Source: Gammaproteobacteria bacterium
GTDB lineage: Bacteria > Pseudomonadota > Gammaproteobacteria > Pseudomonadales > Pseudohongiellaceae
Assembly (NCBI GenBank): GCA_021773355.1
Contig: JAJFKE010000038.1
Location: 62,001-126,000 of the forward strand
Length of the DNA stretch: 64,000 bases
Direction of reading: 5' to 3'
A program made the position numbers and the translations under genes. Under the pieces are notes generated by a model. That model was given only the letters and a program-made list of their open reading frames with translations. It ran no database searches and was not told the DNA's origin. Below are positions 10,137 to 19,345 of the stretch, piece after piece (the first letter of the stretch is position 1; every line of letters starts with the position of its first letter).

Positions 10137-10450
10137 GATGCTACCATGGCCAATAGTATTAAACTGCTCAAACTATGCCCAAACGGACAGCTAAGTCCAT
10201 TGCTTTCGTTTGATAGCATTACTCTGCAATTATCGGTCCTATTTATAATTTTCTTCTAGTTCAATAGCTTAGAGCGTACTGCAACGACTGAAATCAATAT
10301 CTGTGTCGATCTGAAACAAAGTGACGTACCGAATTGAAACAGCTTCAGAGTTGCAAGAATCCTGATAGGTGAGAAGATATTAATGGACCAGATGAACAAG
10401 GGCACAGAGCCGGCAGTCAGGCATTAATTTTAACTCGCGGAAATCATCCA
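10137..10450. other. Gene-free stretch between two minus-strand genes
   Basis: About 314 bases separate the permease start from the end of the glycosylase gene. I see no open frame of useful length, no tRNA-like fold and no clear terminator. It probably holds the promoter for the permease pair, because the next gene leftward starts at 10136, but no convincing -35/-10 pair stands out. Confidence 0.5.
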
Positions 10451-11134
10451 TCACATGTAGTTCTCACCAACGGAACAGGCTGCAATTCGACTCAAATGAC
10501 TAAAAGGCAGACCTGTCTCCTCGTGCCATTGGTTGAACTGCGCCTGTACTTTCTTGAGGTCGCGTTGACTGCTGGGTTGTTCGGCAATATCCAGGCCTGT
10601 TCCTTTCAGTGTCACTACAACGTCTCTGGAAAGGATAAAACAATCTTTGCCCATTTGTCTGAGAAACCACAGGGCACTCTGCCCGCCCAGGCGCGAACCC
10701 TGTTTTTTAAGGTAGGCCATCAAACCAATTTGATCCGACACGGGCCAGTCCGCGATAAATTTTCCAAAGCTGCCGTGCTTACGTGATTCTTCCTGCACGA
10801 AAAACACATTCTCTTGCAGCGCTTTTATCTTCTGCCAATTGCGTACTACTCGCCTGTCGCTGGTATAGGCTTCCCACTGCTCCGGTGATAACAGACCAAG
10901 TTTATGGGGATTGAATCCGAAGAACGCCTCTTCAAACTGTGGCCACTTGTTCTCGATAACTTTCCAACTAAAACCCGCCTGATTTATACATTTGGTCATC
11001 ATCGCGAGATAGCGATCGTCTCCCAAGCTTGCCAATTGCTTATTGCTAGAAACCTTAGGCAGCAGCTTCTTGAGTGCTGCGCCACCGCCTTTTCTTTGCT
11101 CAGCTCGGTCTTTTATTTTTTGAAATTTGGCCAT
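10451..11134 (-). CDS. DNA-3-methyladenine glycosylase I-like protein
   Basis: The 227-residue protein resembles the TAG family of helix-hairpin-helix DNA glycosylases, which excise alkylated adenine. Features that match are MTKCINQAGFSWKVIENKWPQFEEAFFGFNP (about residues 46-76; a divergent form of the catalytic-pocket region) and the later stretch LGGQSALWFLRQMGKDCFILSRDVV (about 147-172). The usual N-terminal zinc-binding cysteine and histidine of E. coli Tag are not present in the standard positions, so this belongs to a divergent subfamily and substrate range is uncertain. It follows the methyltransferase gene by 22 bases and is probably cotranscribed with it. Confidence 0.75.
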   Translation of the reverse strand: MAKFQKIKDRAEQRKGGGAALKKLLPKVSSNKQLASLGDDRYLAMMTKCINQAGFSWKVIENKWPQFEEAFFGFNPHKLGLLSPEQWEAYTSDRRVVRNWQKIKALQENVFFVQEESRKHGSFGKFIADWPVSDQIGLMAYLKKQGSRLGGQSALWFLRQMGKDCFILSRDVVVTLKGTGLDIAEQPSSQRDLKKVQAQFNQWHEETGLPFSHLSRIAACSVGENYM

Positions 11135-11156
11135 GAATTATTCTACTAACAACAGT

Positions 11157-12119
11157 TCAAATTTTTTGTGCAACCAATAAAGTAAAGTCGCTGCCGATCT
11201 CACCTTCCCTAATCAATCTTTGCTCTTCGGCGAATAGGCCGCGGAGAATCAAGTTGCCTTCGTCAGAGTCCGATAAATTGCCGGCGATGTTGTCCAACAC
11301 TAAATGCAGCAGCGTGCCGCCAAAGTCTCTACGCTCCACAATCTCAAACCGCTTCTCTAGTTGCTTGATAATATCCGCCGAGCGAATTGCTTCGGTAGGA
11401 TCGTAGCTATTCATATATTCGATAGTTGGGCGTTCTACTGAATGCTTAAAACCGGGTTCACGAATCGTTTGCCTGAATGATTCTGGAATTTCATCAAGCA
11501 GTCGTTGGCAGTGATGTAATTGCCTATCCGTCCATTGAAACTGATTCGGGCCGACGAATTCATTGATGATGAAGTAGCCGCCGGGCTTTAAGCATAACCG
11601 CACCTGCTGCATATAGTGCTCTAAGGCTTCGATATGATGCACCGACTGTGAGGCAAAGGCGGCATCGTAGGACTCGGGTTCGAATTGCAATTTGTTCAGG
11701 TTGGCGACGTGGTAGTTGATTGAACTTAGCTGGCCGCTCTTACGCGCTTCGTCCTCGGCGATCTTAATTGCATCCTCGGACACATCATAGGCGTCGAAGT
11801 GCTCTGCCATATTCATTTGCAGACCGTGACGCTCCAAGCCTCCTCCTCCACAACCAAGACTAAGAGCCTTTTGTACCGGGCTTAAGTAATATTTTCGCGC
11901 CACATATTCCAACCAGCCGACATTGGGCTTGCCGGAAATCAGAGGACAGATATACTCCTGATTCACCATGGGACATTCGGCCCAGGAATTCGGTTTGTTT
12001 ACTTGAATCTGCTCACGCGCGCGTTCGCCCCAATGCTTGCCAGCGGTTTCCAGGCCTGCATCGACATCTGGAATAGGCGAAGAATTGAAGAGGTTTTTAA
12101 GAGACTGCAATAAATCCAT
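11157..12119 (-). CDS. Class I SAM-dependent methyltransferase
   Basis: This 320-residue protein carries a Rossmann methyltransferase core. The SAM-binding motif I reads VQKALSLGCGGGGLER at about residues 81-96, followed by an acidic residue in FDAYDVSEDAI (motif II) and the motif IV-like YDAAFASQSVHHIEAL. The motif after this, CLKPGGYFIINEFVGPNQFQW, is typical of the Methyltransf_11/UbiE-like group. The C-terminal third is helical and not diagnostic. The acceptor is unknown; it could be a small molecule or a lipid. It sits upstream of the glycosylase gene and downstream of the lipoprotein gene on the same strand. Confidence 0.85.
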   Translation of the reverse strand: MDLLQSLKNLFNSSPIPDVDAGLETAGKHWGERAREQIQVNKPNSWAECPMVNQEYICPLISGKPNVGWLEYVARKYYLSPVQKALSLGCGGGGLERHGLQMNMAEHFDAYDVSEDAIKIAEDEARKSGQLSSINYHVANLNKLQFEPESYDAAFASQSVHHIEALEHYMQQVRLCLKPGGYFIINEFVGPNQFQWTDRQLHHCQRLLDEIPESFRQTIREPGFKHSVERPTIEYMNSYDPTEAIRSADIIKQLEKRFEIVERRDFGGTLLHLVLDNIAGNLSDSDEGNLILRGLFAEEQRLIREGEIGSDFTLLVAQKI

Positions 12120-12145
12120 TTAAATTCTCGATAACGGGTTGGCTT

Positions 12146-12514
12146 CTAGTTAGTGCTTTCTGAAGCTGACACTAAGAAGAAGAATCGCACATCGCTGATT
12201 CCCGGCACCGCGCGAACAATAGCACCCAAAGACTGCTGAATGGTATCGAGAGTTCCTGGTGTTCTCATGCCGCCACAATCATCGCAATCCAGCGACCCGG
12301 ATATAGTGGCAATTCCATCTATCACTTGAACTGTTAAACCTCTAGGCAGATCGGTGGCTGCAGCAAGAGCAGCTTCCACGTTATAGCGTAGCTCTGCGTC
12401 AATATATTCCACATTTTGTTCCACTTGCGATTGGGTAGGAATTTGTAGATCACCATCACAGGCTACAAGCAGAAACGACAAGCTAGTCGCGATTAATGCA
12501 AACCTAATATACAT
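12146..12514 (-). CDS. Small BON-like lipoprotein at the end of the molybdenum hydroxylase operon
   Basis: The protein has a lipoprotein signal peptide ending in the lipobox LVAC, followed by about 100 residues. The mature part contains a BON-like pattern in which GLTVQVIDGIATISGSLDCDDC precedes an amphipathic helix and a VPGISDVRFF strand. BON domains bind phospholipid or surfaces. A TTG at 12520 would overlap the preceding gene by 4 bases, but the ATG at 12514 gives a better signal peptide start, so I chose that. The gene immediately follows 12517-12885 and is likely part of the same transcript. It may anchor or tether something at the outer membrane; that is inference. Confidence 0.65.
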   Translation of the reverse strand: MYIRFALIATSLSFLLVACDGDLQIPTQSQVEQNVEYIDAELRYNVEAALAAATDLPRGLTVQVIDGIATISGSLDCDDCGGMRTPGTLDTIQQSLGAIVRAVPGISDVRFFFLVSASESTN

Positions 12515-12516
12515 AC

Positions 12517-12885
12517 TCAAGTCACCTGCTCTTCTGTCTGAAAAATAACATCACTTCCTTTAGCCCGAACCGCCGCCAACAAAGTTTCAACGCGAATGCG
12601 AAAATCCCCTTGCTGCAGCCATTCCATATCAAGTACCTGCAATGAATCCACGTCGTTAATTTCAGATTGAACACTGCGGAAAAACGCTTCCGTATCTATG
12701 CTTGCTATAAACAGCGGCGGCTCACCTGCCCACCAGTCTGCCTCATCAAAACTACCTGCCTCTTCCTGAGCCTGATGAAAACCCGAACTCAAGCCCTGAT
12801 AGTGTACGAATAATTTCTCGCAAGAAAGCTCGGCGATTTTCCTGCTGCCGTCAGTTTTGAAAAATAAGAATTCTCTTCTGTTCAT
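12517..12885 (-). CDS. Hypothetical protein in the molybdenum hydroxylase operon
   Basis: I do not recognise this 122-residue soluble protein. It begins MNRREFLFFKTDG, has no clear signal peptide or membrane helix, and is acidic with several aromatic residues (DEADWWAGEPPLF in the middle). It lies 12 bases after the FAD-subunit gene and touches the lipoprotein gene downstream, so it is in the same operon as the Fe-S, Mo and FAD subunits. A role in assembly, cofactor handling or an accessory of the oxidoreductase is plausible but unproven. Small genes of this type are common next to xanthine dehydrogenase family operons. Confidence 0.7.
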   Translation of the reverse strand: MNRREFLFFKTDGSRKIAELSCEKLFVHYQGLSSGFHQAQEEAGSFDEADWWAGEPPLFIASIDTEAFFRSVQSEINDVDSLQVLDMEWLQQGDFRIRVETLLAAVRAKGSDVIFQTEEQVT

Positions 12886-12897
12886 TCGTTGTCTCTT

Positions 12898-13881
12898 TTA
12901 GCCGGCAATCAGAGAAAGCAATGTTCGTTCAACTGCGGCACTGGTCATCGGCAGCTTATATGCATTCTTCGATAATGGCTGCGCATCGGCAATCGCCAGC
13001 TCACCTGCTTGTTGCGCAGTATTTGCATCGAGTTGCCTGCCTTGCAAAAATTCCTCAACGACAGAAAGCCGCCAGGGAATTGTAGCTACACCACCCAATA
13101 CGATGCTGGCTCGCTGTATTTCATTATTGCTTAGCTCCAGCACCGCCGCCACACTGACTTCTGCATGGGTCCAGGCTTCACGATCCATTATCTTGTGATA
13201 GGTACTCACTGCAGTACTTGGCAATGAAGGAATACTAATACTGGCTAACAATTCATCATCGATCAGAGAATTTTCACGCCCTGGGTCTTGGCTAGGTCTT
13301 ATGAAAAACTCATCAGCGCTCAGTGTGCGTTCGCCGTCGGGCCCTGTAGTAATGTAGCTTGCATTTAAAGCCACTAGTGCCGGGGCAACATCGGATGGAT
13401 GAACAATAAAACTTGGACCGCCACCGAAGATTGCATGCTGTTGGTTCTCACCCACCACGGAAAAGCATTGATCGCCTCCGGCTTTATAACAATTGAAACC
13501 GTTGCGATAATACCAACACCAGGGACGTTGAGTTACGTTGCCAGCCAATGTTGCAACATTACGTATCTGTGGCGTTGCAACACTTGCCGCAGCCTCACTG
13601 AGAACCTTGAAACCGGGAGCAAGTACCGCTTCACTGAGTTGGTCAAGGGTGATTAGCCCACCAATTACAGTGCCACTTTCACCGCGATCGATAAAACCGC
13701 CATCTTCGACAGTACGCAGATTGATGATGACATCAGCGTCTGCCGTGCCATCTTTTATCTGCTGCAGTAGATCGGTGCCACCACCAGAGTAAAATACTGA
13801 CTTACCTTGACTCCGCGCCCGCTGCGCTGCCTGCACTGCTTCTTCAAGAGAGTTGGCATTGATGTTAGTCAGTGCTTTCAT
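12898..13881 (-). CDS. FAD-binding medium subunit of a molybdenum hydroxylase (PaoB-like)
   Basis: This 327-residue protein is the M subunit of a xanthine dehydrogenase family enzyme. It has the FAD-binding pyrophosphate loop YSGGGTDLLQQ (about 31-41) and the motif TPQIRNVATLAGNV (about 103-116). The stretch after it, QRPWCWYYRNGFNCYKAGG, carries C122, C131 and later C139. This resembles the loop that binds an extra [4Fe-4S] cluster in PaoB and 4-hydroxybenzoyl-CoA reductase; I could not place a fourth cysteine with confidence. It overlaps the Mo subunit gene by 4 bases. It would shuttle electrons between the [2Fe-2S] subunit and an acceptor in the periplasm. Confidence 0.9.
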   Translation of the reverse strand: MKALTNINANSLEEAVQAAQRARSQGKSVFYSGGGTDLLQQIKDGTADADVIINLRTVEDGGFIDRGESGTVIGGLITLDQLSEAVLAPGFKVLSEAAASVATPQIRNVATLAGNVTQRPWCWYYRNGFNCYKAGGDQCFSVVGENQQHAIFGGGPSFIVHPSDVAPALVALNASYITTGPDGERTLSADEFFIRPSQDPGRENSLIDDELLASISIPSLPSTAVSTYHKIMDREAWTHAEVSVAAVLELSNNEIQRASIVLGGVATIPWRLSVVEEFLQGRQLDANTAQQAGELAIADAQPLSKNAYKLPMTSAAVERTLLSLIAG

Positions 13882-16058
13882 GTCAATGCCTCCAGTATTT
13901 TATTGCGTGAGATGGGAAGCGAGGTCATGCGCACGCCGATGGCATTGGAGATGGCATTGGCCACCGCCGCCGGGGCCAAAATAATACCAGCTTCGCCTGC
14001 AGTCTTGGCACCGAAGGGTCCATAGCCATCATCCACCTCGATAAATGTTACTTCGATATCAGGAATATCAAGATGAGTGAGATGTCGCGCACGATAATAG
14101 CCGGTGGTTAGCGGTTGACCGCTGGCAGGATCGTATAATAAATCTTCATGTAGCGCCTGGCCTATACCTTGAATAGTTGCACCACGAATCTGATCCTTTG
14201 CGGTTTGTGGATTAATGATGCGACCAGATTCATGCGCCGTAGTGTATTTCAAAATCCTGGTGGTGCCGGTGCGAGTATCCACTTCCACTTCGACAAAATG
14301 TGCAGCAAAGCATTGCCGGGTCTTGCCGTCCGTGGTTGGACTAGGAGTTGCTGAAGCGATCAGCACATCGCGTCCACTTGGTAATCCCTTATCCGCAATT
14401 TGCTGTTTCAGTTCCTTTGCCGCCTGCACCACGGCGTAACCGGTCATGATTGTAGTGCGACTACCGGATTCGCCCACCGAATAAGGACAACGGTCAGTAT
14501 CGCCAGCAACTACCTCCAACTGCGACAGAGGAATGCCCAGCTCTTCCGCCGCTATCATGCCCATGGTTGTTTTTGCACCCGGACCTATATCGGTCACACC
14601 GACGAACAAGGTGTACTGCTGCTGGCCATCGACTCTCACGATGGCGCTGCTGGTACCAACACCGGCCCGAAACATCATGAAGGAAAATCCTGCGCCGCGT
14701 TTGATGGGTCCTTCGTCGGAGCCAGGTGTCACACGTCTCCTGGCCTGCCAATCAAATTGTTCTGCGCCCTTGGCAATGCATTCGTCCAGGGAATAATTAG
14801 TGTAGGGTCTGTCTTCCGTAGGACGTCGCATGTTCTTCAAGGTAAACTCAACCGGGTCCATGCCGATCTTGTAAGCGACTTCATCCATCATCGACTCCAC
14901 GGCATAGAAGCCATGAGGCTCAGATGGCGCGCGGAAATTACCCGAGGTAGTGCGGTTGGTGTAAACCGGATAGATAGTTCGCTGGCGGTTTTCACAGGCA
15001 TAAGCATCCATGCCACTGATGCCGCCGGAGTTCTTACGATAGGGTCCCATACCGCTGTAGCCACGCATTTGTATGCCGGTTACGGTACCATCGTCCTTAA
15101 CCCCCACCTTGTAGTACTGCACTGTTGGCCAGCGACCGTGCACGCCTAGCCAATCCTCTCGACGAGAGTATTCCAGCAGCACCGGCGCGTTAGCACTTTT
15201 GGACAAAGTGGCTGCTACCAGGTCTGCATCTTGATTTTGATTCTTGTTGCCGAATCCGCCGCCCATATAATTGCAGACGATGCGCACCTGATGATCTTCC
15301 AATCCCAGGTCTCGCGCCGTGTCATGGCGGCAATTAGAGATGCCCTGTGTTGGTGTATATAGCGTTAGCTTTTCACCCTGCCAATGGGCCAGGGCACAAC
15401 GCGGCTCCATCTGCGCATTGTGAATAAAACTGGTTTCGTAGCGGTCTTCGAATACCTGATCAGCCGCTGCCAGGCCCGCTTCGATATCCCCCAGATTAGA
15501 AACCATGGGCTCATAATTGTTTCTAAAATCCGGACAGAGATTACCTTCCGGCCACACCTGCGCAGCACCGTCGGCCAAGGCTGTTTCGGGTTCCAGAACG
15601 AAGGGTAGCTGTTGGTACTCTACCTTGATCAGGGCCAGAGCCTGTTCGGCAACCCTGCGATCAACGGCCGCCACCGCAGCGACAGAGTCGCCTACACAGC
15701 GCACCGGATTGTTGAAAATGTAGCGCTTGTGCAGCGTTGCGTCCTTGGTGGGGTCATTATATTGCCTGCCCCCCGCTATGGAGCCGGCACCCCACACAAC
15801 CTGGGCGTTATCTCCGCTAATTATTGCGCGCACGCCGGGTAATCGTGCCGCCTCGCTGACATCGATGCTGATGATGCGTGCATGGGGATGAGGACTACGC
15901 AGCACTCTAGCGTACAACATGCCAGGCAGCTTGATGTCACGAGTGTATTTGGCAGCGCCAGTAACCCGTTCTATGGCGTCGACTCGCGGCGTGGAGTGAC
16001 CAATGGTATTGAGTGGTTCGGTGACCGTTATTGGCTCTGAATTTCTTGCTTCGCTCAT
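13878..16058 (-). CDS. Molybdopterin-binding large subunit of a PaoC-like aldehyde oxidoreductase
   Basis: At 726 residues this is the catalytic subunit of a xanthine dehydrogenase family enzyme. Visible features are the N-terminal MDAIERVTGAAKYTRDIKLPGMLYAR-type region (here starting VDAIERVTGAAKY), the cofactor segment GGGFGNKNQNQDADLVAA at about residues 265-285, and the C-terminal GAKTAGEAG in which E689 is the likely base that activates water. It resembles PaoC (YagR), which oxidises aldehydes in the periplasm. It lacks its own signal peptide, as expected if it is co-exported with the Tat-bearing Fe-S subunit. It overlaps both neighbouring subunit genes by 4 bases. The actual substrate cannot be read from sequence. 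Confidence 0.92.
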   Translation of the reverse strand: MSEARNSEPITVTEPLNTIGHSTPRVDAIERVTGAAKYTRDIKLPGMLYARVLRSPHPHARIISIDVSEAARLPGVRAIISGDNAQVVWGAGSIAGGRQYNDPTKDATLHKRYIFNNPVRCVGDSVAAVAAVDRRVAEQALALIKVEYQQLPFVLEPETALADGAAQVWPEGNLCPDFRNNYEPMVSNLGDIEAGLAAADQVFEDRYETSFIHNAQMEPRCALAHWQGEKLTLYTPTQGISNCRHDTARDLGLEDHQVRIVCNYMGGGFGNKNQNQDADLVAATLSKSANAPVLLEYSRREDWLGVHGRWPTVQYYKVGVKDDGTVTGIQMRGYSGMGPYRKNSGGISGMDAYACENRQRTIYPVYTNRTTSGNFRAPSEPHGFYAVESMMDEVAYKIGMDPVEFTLKNMRRPTEDRPYTNYSLDECIAKGAEQFDWQARRRVTPGSDEGPIKRGAGFSFMMFRAGVGTSSAIVRVDGQQQYTLFVGVTDIGPGAKTTMGMIAAEELGIPLSQLEVVAGDTDRCPYSVGESGSRTTIMTGYAVVQAAKELKQQIADKGLPSGRDVLIASATPSPTTDGKTRQCFAAHFVEVEVDTRTGTTRILKYTTAHESGRIINPQTAKDQIRGATIQGIGQALHEDLLYDPASGQPLTTGYYRARHLTHLDIPDIEVTFIEVDDGYGPFGAKTAGEAGIILAPAAVANAISNAIGVRMTSLPISRNKILEALT

Positions 16059-16708
16059 GCCACAGCTCCCTGTTTCTCACCGGCCATTACCACAGCCTCG
16101 ACGATGGCATTGTAGTTGGAACAGCGACAGAGATTGCCTACCAGGGCTTGTTTCACCTGATCTGAATCTGGACTGGGATTGTTGGCCAAAAGTGCAGTAG
16201 CCGTCATCAGCTGACCCGGCGTGCAGAAACCACACTGTGGACCATTGTTATCGACGAAGGATTGCTGCAGAGGAGATAACTGACCATTCTGGGCCAGACC
16301 CTCTACGGTGGTTATCTCGGCCCCATCCGCCCAAACTGCGAGTTGGCTGCAGGAATAGACCGGCTTGCCATTCATGATCACCGTACAGGCACCGCATTCG
16401 CTGCGATTGCAGCCGATTTTGGTGCCGGTGAGATCTAATTGATCTCTAAGCAGCTCGGCCAGAGTCCAGTTGTCACCGACTTCAACCGTCCGGCTTTGAC
16501 CATTCACAGTCAGTCGAATAGTACTAGTTGCCGAAGCCGTCGCACTGCCCTGTTGCGCGTGCACAGTCGACACACCTAATACTGGAATAGCCGCGCCTAG
16601 CACGGCAGTTGTTCCAGCCCCCTCTAGAAAATCTCGACGTGAACGTTGCTTTGGGTCCAGAGATTGAACCATTGACTCGTTGTCGGCCTTGTTGTTTTCA
16701 TCGCCCAT
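16055..16708 (-). CDS. Tat-exported [2Fe-2S] small subunit (PaoA-like)
   Basis: I place the start at 16708, where AGGAGG lies 9 bases upstream, rather than at the farther ATG at 16789. The resulting 217-residue protein has a twin-arginine signal, SRRDFLEGAG (about 23-32), with a hydrophobic stretch ending at VHAQ. Two [2Fe-2S] clusters follow: C100, C105, C108, C120 (plant-type, CNRSECGACTV) and C159, C162, C194, C196 (QCGFCTPGQ and GNLCRCSNYN). This is the Tat carrier that would export the complex to the periplasm. It is the first gene of a tight operon S-L-M plus two small genes. The order differs from paoABC, in which the FAD gene comes second. Confidence 0.92.
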   Translation of the reverse strand: MGDENNKADNESMVQSLDPKQRSRRDFLEGAGTTAVLGAAIPVLGVSTVHAQQGSATASATSTIRLTVNGQSRTVEVGDNWTLAELLRDQLDLTGTKIGCNRSECGACTVIMNGKPVYSCSQLAVWADGAEITTVEGLAQNGQLSPLQQSFVDNNGPQCGFCTPGQLMTATALLANNPSPDSDQVKQALVGNLCRCSNYNAIVEAVVMAGEKQGAVA

Positions 16709-16959
16709 CGATGGACTCCTCCTCTTGCTGAGGATAATTATTATTGTTGGCTGCAAAGAACTATATCCGCCAGCGGCTATGGCGCGCAACCACTTTGCTG
16801 ATTGCGCCTAATAACTGGATCTATTCAAAAGTAGGCTAGTAAAGGCCCCGTCGCTGGCAGTTGCGCACAGGACTTTGAGCACTAGCAATCGGCATTCCCA
16901 AGACACAGCAACTGCGCTTATACTCGATTCATACCACTAATTCACAAGAAGCAAACATT

Positions 16960-17763
16960 ATGACCCAGCTAAGCCGAATCAACTCTGTACTTTTCCTATC
17001 GCTATTGCAGATATCCCTATCCTCAACTACAGCTTGGGCGGACAACATAGTGGCCTCAGGCGGCAGCATAGAAATCACTCCCCTGATTCATTCCAGCGTG
17101 CAACTTGAGTACGCAGACAGTGTGATACAAATCGATCCCTGGAATCGATTGCGACTCGTTGGCGCCAAGACGGCCGATCTAATCCTGATAACCGACAACC
17201 CTGGGCATCATCTGGATTTAACGGCAATCGCGAAATTGGCGACGGAGAATACCAGCATCATAATTGCAGCGAACGGCAAAGACCAGATTCCCTCGGGCAT
17301 CGTTCTGGCAAATGGCGAAGCAATTAGGGTGTCGGGCGTCACTATAGAAGCTGTGGCGGCCTACGATATCATTCCCGGCGCACCCGAACACCCGAAGGGC
17401 GAAGCCAATGGCTACGTGGTTACTCTGGGCGGCAAGAGATTGTACTTTGCCGGTGTCACCGAATGTGTGGACGAAGTTAAAGCACTTCGAAACATAGACG
17501 TTGTCTTTATGCCGTTAAATATTCCCCGCGGCAGAATGACACCAGCCGCCGCGGCAGAGTGCACGCTACTGCTAAGCCCGGAAGTAGTCTACAGCTACCA
17601 TTACGATCAAGACTATGCACGGCGCGCGGTAACTCCCGACTATGCAGGCTCGGAATTACCCGGCGGCATCACGATAGATGAAAGTCTTGACCTGTTTGAG
17701 GCAGCACTTGAAGGATCGGGCATAGAGTATCGTCGCGGCTATTGGTATCCACCTCTGAATTAA
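16960..17763 (+). CDS. Exported metallo-beta-lactamase-fold protein with a degenerate metal site
   Basis: The 267-residue protein has a signal peptide (1-27, cleaved after AWA) and the UlaG-like MBL fold, seen as QIDPWNR, ADLILIT, NGYVVTLGGKRLYFAG and VVYSYHYD in the correct order. Relatives carry T-D-x-H-G-D-H-L-D as the first metal motif, but here it reads TDNPGHHLD (residues 78-86). The later GDTEC motif has become GVTEC, with V166 in place of the bridging aspartate. H214 (YHY) is kept. So several metal ligands are lost, and it is probably not a classical metallohydrolase. It starts the plus-strand pair with 17778-18989 and diverges from the oxidoreductase operon. Confidence 0.8.
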   Translation: MTQLSRINSVLFLSLLQISLSSTTAWADNIVASGGSIEITPLIHSSVQLEYADSVIQIDPWNRLRLVGAKTADLILITDNPGHHLDLTAIAKLATENTSIIIAANGKDQIPSGIVLANGEAIRVSGVTIEAVAAYDIIPGAPEHPKGEANGYVVTLGGKRLYFAGVTECVDEVKALRNIDVVFMPLNIPRGRMTPAAAAECTLLLSPEVVYSYHYDQDYARRAVTPDYAGSELPGGITIDESLDLFEAALEGSGIEYRRGYWYPPLN

Positions 17764-17777
17764 TCTGAGTATTTCTC

Positions 17778-18989
17778 TTGCACAGCCCAACTAAACCCCT
17801 GTTTCGTTATCCCCTATGTTTGGAGTGTTTAAGCCTAATCGGCCTACTCTGCCTGCTTGTGTTCATACTCTCGATAATTAGTGTCTTCAGTTATGTCGTT
17901 AGCGGCGGCGCCCCTCTGTATGTTCTTTCAATACTCGCCGTGGCGATGATTATCAATACCTTCCTCGAATACGGTCTCGAAATAATAGAAACCACCAGCA
18001 TCGGCAAGAACGAAGCTCCAGCATTTTCAAATGACTTTTTTCGCATACTGAACGGTCGCGGGCGTTTTCCCAGACAATTACTGATGCTATTGCTATTCGC
18101 TGGGCTAATCATGGAACTTGAAGCTGCGGGTTTTGATTATCTAGCAGCTCTTGCGGCCTGCTTCTTGCTAGTCCTGTTTCCAGCGTCGCTGGTACTAAAT
18201 GCACTCTATGAAAGCCTATTTGAAACATTAAACCCAATCAGTCTGATTGCCTTCATGCTGATGGCGGGCTCCGATTACCTGATCGCCATAGCTAGCCTGA
18301 TAATAATTACTTGGCTGCTCTACTTAAGTACCTCCTTAGGCTTATTTGGCTTCCTGCTATTTCTACCCCTGGCTTTGTTCCTATTGCTCATCTATTTCCG
18401 CTTTTTAGGTCTGATTGCCGAAAGCAACATGGGTAAATTGTTTCCGCAACGAGACGATGCGGAGGAACAAAGTCGTATCGATCAATATTTTGCGGACAAT
18501 GAGAAATTACTTGCGGTAATTGAGCAGGCCTATTGGCAGATGAAGGATGGTCGGCTGCTACAGGTAATAGACTTAATCGATCCTGTTATTCGCCTGCAGG
18601 ACTGGGCGCGATTTGACTTCGTTTTCGATGCAATTTCAAAATGGCCAAACACAGAAGCAGCCCTGCATTTCCTTAAACTCTACCTGCCCCATTTGATTCA
18701 GAAGCAAGATTCCATGCGCGCTCTGATGCTGTGCCAATGGGCATTGCGGCAGAACACCAAGTTTTACCCCGAATCCAACAAAGTCTTAGAAGCCATCGTA
18801 GCCGCCAGTGCTTCCCAGGAGCAGTACGTGGTAGCGGTAAAGCTTCTTGAAAATTTCGTCGATGGGAACTCGCAGCAGGAATCGGCGAACAGGTATCTGT
18901 TATTGGCTGCCGATATTTGCCAGTCAAAACTGCATCATGAGGAAAAGTTTGCGGCGCTTAAGACAAAATTAGCAAACCTTGAAAGCTGA
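17778..18989 (+). CDS. Multi-spanning inner membrane protein of unknown function
   Basis: The 403-residue product starts from TTG, 14 bases after the MBL gene stop. The N-terminal 220 residues contain about six hydrophobic segments (for example LSLIGLLCLLVFILSIISVF, and LFGFLLFLPLALFLLLIYF). The C-terminal 180 residues are soluble and helical, with a TPR-like look (KLLAVIEQAYWQMKDGRLLQVIDLIDPVI). I do not recognise a family. The start is the weakest part: no strong ribosome binding site is seen, and a start further in is possible. Likely cotranscribed with the MBL-fold gene, and convergent with the nitrile hydratase operon. Confidence 0.75.
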   Translation: MHSPTKPLFRYPLCLECLSLIGLLCLLVFILSIISVFSYVVSGGAPLYVLSILAVAMIINTFLEYGLEIIETTSIGKNEAPAFSNDFFRILNGRGRFPRQLLMLLLFAGLIMELEAAGFDYLAALAACFLLVLFPASLVLNALYESLFETLNPISLIAFMLMAGSDYLIAIASLIIITWLLYLSTSLGLFGFLLFLPLALFLLLIYFRFLGLIAESNMGKLFPQRDDAEEQSRIDQYFADNEKLLAVIEQAYWQMKDGRLLQVIDLIDPVIRLQDWARFDFVFDAISKWPNTEAALHFLKLYLPHLIQKQDSMRALMLCQWALRQNTKFYPESNKVLEAIVAASASQEQYVVAVKLLENFVDGNSQQESANRYLLLAADICQSKLHHEEKFAALKTKLANLES

Positions 18990-18994
18990 CTGAT

Positions 18995-19345
18995 CTAATC
19001 ACTTCTGCCAGCACTCAGTTGTATGGGCTTTCCATGGGGTGTATTCACATAGGCCGCATGCCATTGTTCCTTTCGACTTCTTAATTCTGTTTCGTTGGAG
19101 AGATTCTTAAGCCGTGTAATTTTTTCCAGAGCCGATAACCAATGGTGGTAATAGGTATTGCCCAAATCCGGATCACCCTCGGCTTGTGCGGCAGCGATCT
19201 CCTCGCCCAGCACCGCGGCCCATTCCTGCCAGCTAAACAGACCTTTCTCATGCAAGGCCAGGACAAGACCAAAGGCCTGCGCCTCCCAAGGCTCATTGAA
19301 TACCGGGCCCTCATCATCCAGCGGTTGAAAGGGAAAGGTTTCCAT
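18995..19345 (-). CDS. Nitrile hydratase activator (P14K-like) protein
   Basis: I take the start at 19345, where the ATG overlaps the beta-subunit stop (TAATG), giving 116 residues. The frame could extend upstream to 19420 without a good start signal. The sequence FNEPWEAQAFGLVLALHEKGLFSWQEWAAVLGEEI matches the nitrile hydratase beta N-terminal-like fold of the activator family, and the second half includes YYHHWLSALEKI. These proteins form a complex with the alpha subunit and insert cobalt by self-subunit swapping. Position after alpha and beta in one operon is the standard alpha-beta-activator order of cobalt-type enzymes. Confidence 0.85.
   Translation of the reverse strand: METFPFQPLDDEGPVFNEPWEAQAFGLVLALHEKGLFSWQEWAAVLGEEIAAAQAEGDPDLGNTYYHHWLSALEKITRLKNLSNETELRSRKEQWHAAYVNTPHGKPIQLSAGRSD

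Noticed and set aside
14400..15149. 249-residue frame opposite the molybdopterin subunit
   Set aside because: Full overlap with a strongly supported catalytic subunit; no motif and no start signal.
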